49,810 nucleotides of DNA. Origin: an uncultured Microscilla sp. Lineage in GTDB: Bacteria; Bacteroidota; Bacteroidia; Cytophagales; Microscillaceae. A program made the position numbers and the translations under genes. The stretch spans positions 1 through 49,810 of the forward strand of contig NZ_CANLRP010000045.1 of NCBI RefSeq assembly GCF_947493425.1, in the 5' to 3' direction. Positions 44,616 through 49,810 of the stretch are shown here, in pieces. The first letter of the stretch is position 1. Each line of letters begins with the position of its first letter. The notes under the pieces were generated by a model that made no database searches, was not told the origin of the DNA, and saw nothing but the letters and a program-made list of their open reading frames with translations.

Positions 44616-44688
44616 CACGGGTGGAGAGACTCGAACTCCCAGCCAACGGTTTTGGAGACCGCTACTCTACCAATTGAGCTACACCCGT
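44616..44688 (-). tRNA. tRNA-Trp (CCA)
   Basis: A 73-nt cloverleaf with acceptor ACGGGTG / CACCCGT, anticodon stem GCGGT / ACCGT and loop CTCCAAA (anticodon CCA), T-loop TTCGAGT, discriminator G. 3' CCA is not encoded. It lies between tuf and secE, in the order known from many bacteria. Confidence 0.96.
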
Positions 44689-44718
44689 GTATAAAAGAAG
44701 GTCCTTTAAAAAGGAGTG

Positions 44719-44749
44719 CAAATATATATGATTAGATTTATAAATACAA
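44719..44749 (-). promoter_or_regulatory. Promoter of the tRNA-Trp-secE-nusG-rpl operon
   Basis: On the minus strand: -33 TTG (44749-44747), 20 nt, -7 TATATTTG (44726-44719), about 30 nt before the tRNA 5' end. The -33 element overlaps the base of the tuf terminator hairpin. Confidence 0.6.
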
Positions 44750-44780
44750 GTGCGTTCTTAATATTATCAAGAACGCACTT
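44748..44780 (-). terminator. Terminator of tuf
   Basis: Perfect 12-bp stem AAGTGCGTTCTT (44748-44759) / AAGAACGCACTT (44769-44780), 9-nt loop, AT-rich tail on the minus strand. Confidence 0.75.
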
Positions 44781-44792
44781 ATTTATATTAGT

Positions 44793-45977
44793 TTAGTCTA
44801 AAACTTCTGTTACCTGACCTGCACCAATTGTACGGCCACCCTCGCGAATTGCGAACTGTAGACCTTTTTCCAATGCCACAGGGTTAATCAAATCAACAGT
44901 AAGGCTTACGTTATCACCAGGCATTACCATTTCAACACCTTCTGGAAGTTTAACTTCACCAGTTACATCAGTTGTACGTAAGTAAAACTGAGGACGGTAT
45001 TTGTTAAAGAATGGGGTATGGCGTCCACCTTCTTCTTTTGATAAAACGTAAATTTCTGCTTTAAACTTAGCATGAGGAGTTACTGTATTTGGCTTACAGA
45101 TAACCATTCCACGCTTGATTTTTTCTTTTTCAATACCACGTAGCAACAAACCAACGTTGTCACCAGCTTCTCCGCGATCCAAAATCTTACGGAACATTTC
45201 TACCCCAGTAACTACTGACTTCATATCAGCACCCATACCAAGGATTTGAACTTCATCACCAGAGTTGATAACACCACGCTCAATACGACCAGTAGCAACA
45301 GTACCACGACCAGTAATAGAGAATACGTCTTCAACAGGCATTAAGAAGTCTTTGTCAATGGCACGCTCTGGAAGAGGAATGTACTCATCAACAGCAGCCA
45401 TCAATTCGTTTATTTTTTCAACCCATTTAGGCTCAGCATTCAAGCCACCCAAGGCAGAACCTTGAACAACAGGTAAGTCATCGCCAGGGAATTGGTAATC
45501 GCTCAATAGTTCGCGAACTTCCATTTCTACCAACTCTAACAACTCTTCGTCGTCTACTAAGTCTACTTTATTCATAAAAACAACCAAAGCAGGTACACCT
45601 ACTTGGCGTGCTAATAGAATGTGCTCACGAGTTTGAGGCATTGGGCCGTCAGTTGCAGCTACTACAAGAATAGCTCCGTCCATTTGAGCAGCACCAGTAA
45701 TCATGTTTTTCACATAATCGGCGTGACCAGGACAGTCAACGTGTGCGTAGTGACGAGTTTCAGTTTGGTACTCTACGTGAGAAGTGTTGATTGTAATACC
45801 ACGCTCTTTTTCTTCAGGGGCATTGTCAATAGTATCAAAGTCTCTTACTTCTGCACCACCTTGTTCTGCCAATACTTTAGTAATCGCAGCAGTTAGGGTA
45901 GTTTTACCGTGGTCTACGTGACCAATGGTACCAATGTTTAAGTGGGGTTTCGAACGGTCAAATGTCTCTTTAGCCAT
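44793..45977 (-). CDS. tuf: Elongation factor Tu
   Basis: A 394-aa EF-Tu that delivers aminoacyl-tRNA to the ribosome. G1 is GHVDHGKTT (about residues 19-27), switch I holds [10 protein letters not shown]3 is DCPGH, G4 is NKVD, and domain 2 shows [13 protein letters not shown]. The C-terminal domain 3 ends in [16 protein letters not shown]. It sits between tRNA-Thr and tRNA-Trp, the same context as tufB of enterobacteria, and ends at its own terminator. Confidence 0.99.
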   Translation of the reverse strand: MAKETFDRSKPHLNIGTIGHVDHGKTTLTAAITKVLAEQGGAEVRDFDTIDNAPEEKERGITINTSHVEYQTETRHYAHVDCPGHADYVKNMITGAAQMDGAILVVAATDGPMPQTREHILLARQVGVPALVVFMNKVDLVDDEELLELVEMEVRELLSDYQFPGDDLPVVQGSALGGLNAEPKWVEKINELMAAVDEYIPLPERAIDKDFLMPVEDVFSITGRGTVATGRIERGVINSGDEVQILGMGADMKSVVTGVEMFRKILDRGEAGDNVGLLLRGIEKEKIKRGMVICKPNTVTPHAKFKAEIYVLSKEEGGRHTPFFNKYRPQFYLRTTDVTGEVKLPEGVEMVMPGDNVSLTVDLINPVALEKGLQFAIREGGRTIGAGQVTEVLD

Positions 45978-46046
45978 TTTTGAAAATCCTTAGTTTAATC
46001 TGAACAATTAATCTATTTGCTTGTTGGGTTTCTAAAAATTTCTTAG

Positions 46047-46118
46047 AGCCAATGAGGGGAATTGAACCCCTGACCTCTTCCTTACCAAGGAAACGCTCTA
46101 CCCCTGAGCTACATCGGC
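46047..46118 (-). tRNA. tRNA-Thr (GGT)
   Basis: A 72-nt cloverleaf: acceptor GCCGATG / CATTGGC, anticodon loop TTGGTAA (GGT, reads ACC/ACT), T-loop TTCAATT, discriminator T. 3' CCA not encoded. Directly upstream of tuf in transcription. Confidence 0.95.
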
Positions 46119-46185
46119 TTATTAAAAATTTTTAGGCTTGGTGAGGAATGAGAGCAGAGCCCACATCCTTTTGAGTTGGAAGTTG

Positions 46186-46258
46186 AGCGGGAGACGAGGC
46201 TCGAACCCGCGACCTACAGCTTGGAAGGCTGTCGCTCTACCAACTGAGCTACTCCCGC
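46186..46258 (-). tRNA. tRNA-Gly (TCC)
   Basis: A 73-nt cloverleaf: acceptor GCGGGAG / CTCCCGC, anticodon stem ACAGC / GCTGT with loop CTTCCAA (TCC, reads GGA/GGG), T-loop TTCGAGC, discriminator T. Confidence 0.96.
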
Positions 46259-46357
46259 TTTTAAAATGATTGGAATTTAGTGAGATAATAAGATTTAATG
46301 AATTGCAGTCAAATATACAATATTTAATTTCAAAACCTACTATTTTCCAAGATTTTG

Positions 46358-46440
46358 TGGGGAGAGCAGGATTCGAACCTGCGAAGGTATAAACCAACGG
46401 ATTTACAGTCCGTCCCATTTGGCCGCTCTGGAATCTCCCC
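46358..46440 (-). tRNA. tRNA-Tyr (GTA)
   Basis: An 83-nt class II cloverleaf: acceptor GGGGAGA / TCTCCCC, anticodon stem ACGGA / TCCGT with loop CTGTAAA (GTA), long variable arm, T-loop TTCGAAT, discriminator A. First gene of the tRNA-tuf unit, 43 nt behind a -7 box. Confidence 0.96.
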
Positions 46441-46482
46441 GATTTTTCAACTTTAAAACCCTCACCTTGTTTAAAGTGAGTG

Positions 46483-46513
46483 CAAAGGTAAGAGGTTTTT
46501 TTTAAAGGTCAAA
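46483..46513 (-). promoter_or_regulatory. Promoter of the tRNA-Tyr-Gly-Thr-tuf unit
   Basis: On the minus strand: -33 TTTG (46513-46510), 19 nt, -7 TACCTTTG (46490-46483). This is a textbook Bacteroidota promoter layout. Confidence 0.75.
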
Positions 46514-46565
46514 TATTTTAGAAACTTTTTTATAATTTATTTCTCAAATATTCGTTTTATGATGT

Positions 46566-46600
46566 CAAATAGGGCTTTGGCTTATCCAAAGCCCTTTTCT
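46566..46600 (-). terminator. Terminator of the small lipoprotein gene
   Basis: Perfect 10-bp stem AGGGCTTTGG (46571-46580) / CCAAAGCCCT (46586-46595), 5-nt loop. On the minus strand ATTT follows; on the plus strand TTTTCTTT. Confidence 0.7.
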
Positions 46601-46618
46601 TTGATGAAAAGCTACTAC

Positions 46619-46870
46619 TTATTTTTTAGTAGTATCAGTAGTTTCACCTTCAGTTTTGCTTACTGTATCAACTACTACAGTTGAATCTTTAGCAGTTGTA
46701 TCATCTTTAACTGGAGTACTTTCTGGCTTTTTCTCAGGCTCAGTAGTTGTATTAGCTGAGGTATCAGATACAGAAGTAGTATCAGATTCAGTACCAGTTT
46801 TTTTGTCACCACCGCAAGAAGTGAAAGTGAATAGACCAGCAACAAGAAGTAATGCAAATAATTTCTTCAT
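46619..46870 (-). CDS. Small Thr/Ser-rich lipoprotein
   Basis: An 83-aa predicted lipoprotein. The signal peptide MKKLFALLLVAGLFTFTSCG carries the lipobox FTSC with Cys19. The mature part is low complexity, rich in Thr, Ser, Asp, Lys and Glu (DTTSVSDTSANTTTEPEKKP), and probably disordered; no function can be assigned. It has a good promoter and terminator of its own. An antisense frame across the same region is a shadow caused by the repetitive composition. Confidence 0.8.
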   Translation of the reverse strand: MKKLFALLLVAGLFTFTSCGGDKKTGTESDTTSVSDTSANTTTEPEKKPESTPVKDDTTAKDSTVVVDTVSKTEGETTDTTKK

Positions 46871-46898
46871 AGTTTTTAGTATTTTTAGATTTGAGGCA

Positions 46899-46928
46899 CA
46901 AAAGTAAGTGCTTGGATTTTAAATCAAA
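46899..46928 (-). promoter_or_regulatory. Promoter of the small lipoprotein gene
   Basis: On the minus strand: -33 TTTG (46928-46925), 18 nt, -7 TACTTTTG (46906-46899), 29 nt before the ATG. Confidence 0.6.
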
Positions 46929-46937
46929 ACTTTTTTT

Positions 46938-48248
46938 TTATTTTTTTCGGAAGAAGAGTTGAATAGGCACTCCTTCAAAATTAAAATGCTTACGCAACTT
47001 ATTCTCCAGATACCTTTGGTACGACTCTTTGATGTATTGGGGGAGGTTGCAAAAAAACGCAAATGTAGGCTTATATGTAGGTAATTGCGTCACATACTTT
47101 ATACGAATGTACTTACCTTTGATAGCTGGTGGTGGATAATGCTCTATTTCGGGCAGCATCATTTTATTTAGCTCAGAAGTCGAAATCTTTTGATTTCTGT
47201 TGTCATAAACCTCTATTGCTTTCTCCACTACCTGAAATATTCTTTGCTTTTCGAGTACCGATCCGAATATGATAGGAATATAAGTCATAGGTGCAATTTT
47301 CTCTGCAATATCCTTCCTAAACTTCTCTGCGGTTTTGGTGTCTTTCTCTATTAAATCCCACTTATTTACCATAATCACTATACCTTTACCATTTTTGTCG
47401 GCTAGTCCTATGATATTTACATCTTGCCCTTCTATACCTCTGGTAGCATCTACCATTACAATACAGATGTCAGAAGCTTCAAGTGAGCGTAAAGCACGCA
47501 TTGTAGAGTAAAACTCGATATTGTCTTTCACCCTGCTTTTACGCCTTAGTCCAGCTGTATCTGTAAGAATAAAGTTTTTGCCAAATGCCTTATAATGTGT
47601 GTTGACAGAGTCACGAGTAGTACCTGCAATATCAGTTACAATACTTCTTTCTTTTCCAGTTAAAACATTTACCAATGAAGATTTTCCTGCATTAGGACGC
47701 CCTACAATTGCTATTTTAGGTATCCCAGCATACGGGTCTTCTTCTTCAATATCGTCAAAATGCTTCACCACCTCATCTAACAAATCTCCTGATCCTGATC
47801 CGCTTTGAGCTGAAATAGGAAATATATCTCCCTCCAACCCAAGTTGATAAAACTCAGAAGCCATGTATTCTTTTTCTATATTGTCGGCTTTGTTAGCCAC
47901 AATAATTACAGGTTTACTACCACGTCTCAACACATTCGCAAAATCTTTATCCAAGTCGGTAAGCCCGGTAATACAATCTACTACAAACAAGACAACTGAT
48001 GATTCTTCTATAGCAATCTCTACTTGTTCACGAATAGCGCCCTCAAACACATCTTCTGACCCTACTACATATCCACCTGTATCTATTACAGTAAAAAATT
48101 TACCTATCCACTCTGCTTGTCCATACACTCTATCACGTGTTACACCACTTTGGTTATCCATGATGGACTTACGTTGTTCAATTAAGCGATTAAACAGGGT
48201 TGATTTACCTACATTAGGTCGTCCTACTATCGCAACAATGTTTGACAT
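46938..48248 (-). CDS. der: Ribosome biogenesis GTPase Der (EngA)
   Basis: A 436-aa double GTPase required for 50S subunit assembly. The first G domain has GRPNVGKST (residues 8-16), DTGGY and NKAD. The second has GRPNAGKSS near 180, DTAGLRR and NKWD. The C-terminal KH-like domain (about 350-436) ends KHFNFEGVPIQLFFRKK. Length and order are canonical. era lies upstream on the same strand across a 443-bp spacer with a repeat, so they are probably separate transcripts. Confidence 0.98.
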   Translation of the reverse strand: MSNIVAIVGRPNVGKSTLFNRLIEQRKSIMDNQSGVTRDRVYGQAEWIGKFFTVIDTGGYVVGSEDVFEGAIREQVEIAIEESSVVLFVVDCITGLTDLDKDFANVLRRGSKPVIIVANKADNIEKEYMASEFYQLGLEGDIFPISAQSGSGSGDLLDEVVKHFDDIEEEDPYAGIPKIAIVGRPNAGKSSLVNVLTGKERSIVTDIAGTTRDSVNTHYKAFGKNFILTDTAGLRRKSRVKDNIEFYSTMRALRSLEASDICIVMVDATRGIEGQDVNIIGLADKNGKGIVIMVNKWDLIEKDTKTAEKFRKDIAEKIAPMTYIPIIFGSVLEKQRIFQVVEKAIEVYDNRNQKISTSELNKMMLPEIEHYPPPAIKGKYIRIKYVTQLPTYKPTFAFFCNLPQYIKESYQRYLENKLRKHFNFEGVPIQLFFRKK

Positions 48249-48691
48249 TATATTTTATTAAATTAATATAGCTACTTGCTACAGGTTATTTAAAATTATA
48301 AAAATATTCTATAAGGGTGCTTTCAACACCATATAATATACAGCAATACACACCACTATTACTCTAGGTATCAAAGAACAAAATTTATCAAAACCAAAGA
48401 ACGAAGTTCAGACCTACTTTACCCATTTAGAAGCCCTGACAGGGGCAAGATTTAAGCGACAAATCGCGAGTCCTTAGATATCGATGAATACTGGTGCCAC
48501 TCCCTATTTCACAGGTTACTACATTTTCCTCATCACGTTGATTTTTAATTTATCAAAACCATAGTTAAAAGACTAGAGTAAGTAGCAGCAAGCAATCAGC
48601 TATAAGCTACAAGCAAAGATAACTCTCTCATAATATGACAGTTATACTTGCATATTAGGTATATTTAATTTTGTCTTGGTACATACCAGGT
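48249..48691. other. 443-bp spacer between der and era
   Basis: No gene. It contains copy 3 of the dispersed repeat (48436-48471) and, near 48590-48620, a GCAAGC...TAAGCTACAAGC stretch that may be a degenerate relative of it. Confidence 0.5.
48436..48471 (+). repeat. Dispersed repeat, copy 3
   Basis: Matches 3612-3647 at 33 of 36 positions. The two copies lie about 45 kb apart, both in long spacers. Confidence 0.7.
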
Positions 48692-49600
48692 TTATCTATA
48701 CCCTAAGTGATCCAGTTTGTTTCGCTGTTGTCTCCAATCAGGAGAAACTTTCACATGTTGAGCCAAAAATACTTGCTTGGCAAAAAACTCTTCTAAGTCT
48801 TTACGGGCTTCTATGCCTATTTTCTTGAGTGCTTGTCCCCCCTTGCCTATCAATATCCCTTTTTGACTTTGGCGTTCCACTAAAATTTCTGCCCTAATAT
48901 TGATGATGTCTTCTTTTTCTTTAAACTCGGTGATCATCACTTCGCAAGCATAAGGAATTTCTTGTTTATAGTTTTTAAAGATTTTTTCACGAATCATTTC
49001 TGCGGCAAAAAAACGCTCAGGTTTGTCAGTAAAAGTATCTTTAGGAAAATAAGGAGGATGCTTAGGCAATGCCTTTAATATTGACTCAAATAATTTATCA
49101 ATGTTGATACTGTTCAAAGCTGATATAGGAATTATTTCACTGGGTTGAATAAGCTCTTTCCAATAAGCTATTTTCTCTTCTACCTGATTATCCTTTGCCA
49201 AATCTATTTTGTTTACCAATAAAATAACAGGTGCTTCGCTTATTTTCAGCTTTTCTATTACATCATTTTCATCGTGTTTTTCAAAAATATCTGTTACAAA
49301 CAATATAACATCAGCATCATCCAGAGATGTGTTCACAAAACGCATCATGGATTTGTGCAGTTCGTATTTAGGCTTGATAATTCCAGGAGTATCTGAGTAT
49401 ACTATCTGAAAATCATCGCCATTGATTACTCCCATAATACGGTGTCGGGTTGTTTGTGCTTTGGAGGTAATAATAGATAGCTTCTCCCCTATCACCTGAT
49501 TCATTAGAGTAGACTTACCCACGTTGGGCTTGCCAATAATACTCACAAAGCCTGCATGATGATTGTCATCTTCTGGGATTAGCCATTCTTCGTTTTCCAT
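48692..49600 (-). CDS. era: GTPase Era
   Basis: A 302-aa Era GTPase that binds the 3' end of 16S rRNA in 30S assembly. The G domain has GKPNVGKST (about residues 23-31), the switch II motif DTPGI, and NKIDL as G4. The C-terminal KH domain holds EILVERQSQKGILIGKGGQA and ALKKIGIEARKDLEEFF. A short N-terminal extension (MENEEWLIPEDDNHH) precedes the G domain. A -7-like TACCTTTG box lies upstream on the same strand. Confidence 0.98.
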   Translation of the reverse strand: MENEEWLIPEDDNHHAGFVSIIGKPNVGKSTLMNQVIGEKLSIITSKAQTTRHRIMGVINGDDFQIVYSDTPGIIKPKYELHKSMMRFVNTSLDDADVILFVTDIFEKHDENDVIEKLKISEAPVILLVNKIDLAKDNQVEEKIAYWKELIQPSEIIPISALNSINIDKLFESILKALPKHPPYFPKDTFTDKPERFFAAEMIREKIFKNYKQEIPYACEVMITEFKEKEDIINIRAEILVERQSQKGILIGKGGQALKKIGIEARKDLEEFFAKQVFLAQHVKVSPDWRQQRNKLDHLGYR

Positions 49601-49681
49601 AAAGTGTTTATATTAATATTAGTGAAGAGAAACAACTCAGCTATGAAATAAATATGTCAGAGCTTAATTTAACTATTTTTG

Positions 49682-49689
49682 CAAAGGTA
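49682..49689 (-). promoter_or_regulatory. Candidate -7 box for era
   Basis: Reads TACCTTTG on the minus strand, 81 nt before the era ATG. No -33 TTG at standard spacing is visible. It is divergent from the tRNA-fMet promoter. Confidence 0.4.
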
Positions 49690-49690
49690 C

Positions 49691-49720
49691 TTGTTTTATA
49701 ACAAAAACCCCCTACCTTTG
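49691..49720 (+). promoter_or_regulatory. Promoter of the initiator tRNA
   Basis: -33 TTG (49691-49693), 19 nt, -7 TACCTTTG (49713-49720), 15 nt before the tRNA 5' end. Confidence 0.7.
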
Positions 49721-49735
49721 TCATCCAATTTATAT

Positions 49736-49808
<73 letters not shown>

Positions 49809-49810
49809 CT

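Noticed and set aside
46358-46440. tRNA and hairpin clusters considered as a possible CRISPR array
   Set aside because: The spacing and sequences are three different tRNA cloverleaves; no regular direct repeats with unique spacers occur anywhere in the window.
46656-46907. An 83-aa plus-strand frame rich in Ser/Val
   Set aside because: It is the exact antisense of the low-complexity lipoprotein gene, which has a lipobox, promoter and terminator on the minus strand.

Overview
The window reads as chromosomal DNA of a Bacteroidota bacterium, most likely a marine Cytophagales of the Microscilla type (inference from gene families, not a database match). The reasons are AT-rich intergenic DNA, weak or absent Shine-Dalgarno sequences, several promoters of the Bacteroidota form (-33 TTG/TTTG, 18-20 nt, -7 TAnnTTTG), Bacteroidota-restricted families (DUF5606, DUF3467 next to rpoC, DUF6263, a THUMP-like methyltransferase), and short lipoproteins with an SC or AC lipobox.

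Layout. Positions 1-411 hold nothing recognisable. 412-5842 carry a small unknown gene, an SDR plus flavin-reductase pair, two glycosyltransferases (GT9 and GT4) facing away from each other across a repeat-bearing spacer, and engB. 6075-13000 carry a DUF5606 protein, cytidine deaminase, a large HAMP-GAF-PAS protein without a kinase domain, saccharopine dehydrogenase and a Wzz-like membrane protein. 13515-15597 is a two-gene HlyD/MacA adaptor plus ABC ATPase unit that ends in a strong terminator with no permease gene. 15619-20721 hold a secreted serine hydrolase, small envelope proteins, a MITE-like element (19024-19489) and a TPR protein. 20888-32322 hold clpB, a HEAT-cyclophilin lipoprotein, a SUKH-like protein, a methyltransferase, unknown proteins, DUF6263 and a DAACS symporter.

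32444-46513 is the information-processing core, all on the minus strand. In transcription order it is tRNA-Tyr, tRNA-Gly, tRNA-Thr, tuf, terminator, new promoter, tRNA-Trp, secE, nusG, rplK, rplA, rplJ, rplL, rpoB, rpoC, DUF3467. Intrinsic-terminator-like hairpins stand directly before rplK, between rplL and rpoB (three hairpins, two terminator-like), and directly before the DUF3467 gene. This suggests stepwise attenuation of RNA polymerase and ribosomal protein synthesis. After it come a small Thr-rich lipoprotein, der and era, and an initiator tRNA on the plus strand at the right edge.

I found no CRISPR array, prophage, rRNA, intact insertion sequence or clear defence island. The most interesting non-genic signals are the MITE-like element, a three-copy dispersed repeat near 3.6, 3.9 and 48.4 kb, and the attenuator series in the rpl-rpo operon. 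I did not find a convincing, wholly new multi-gene system.
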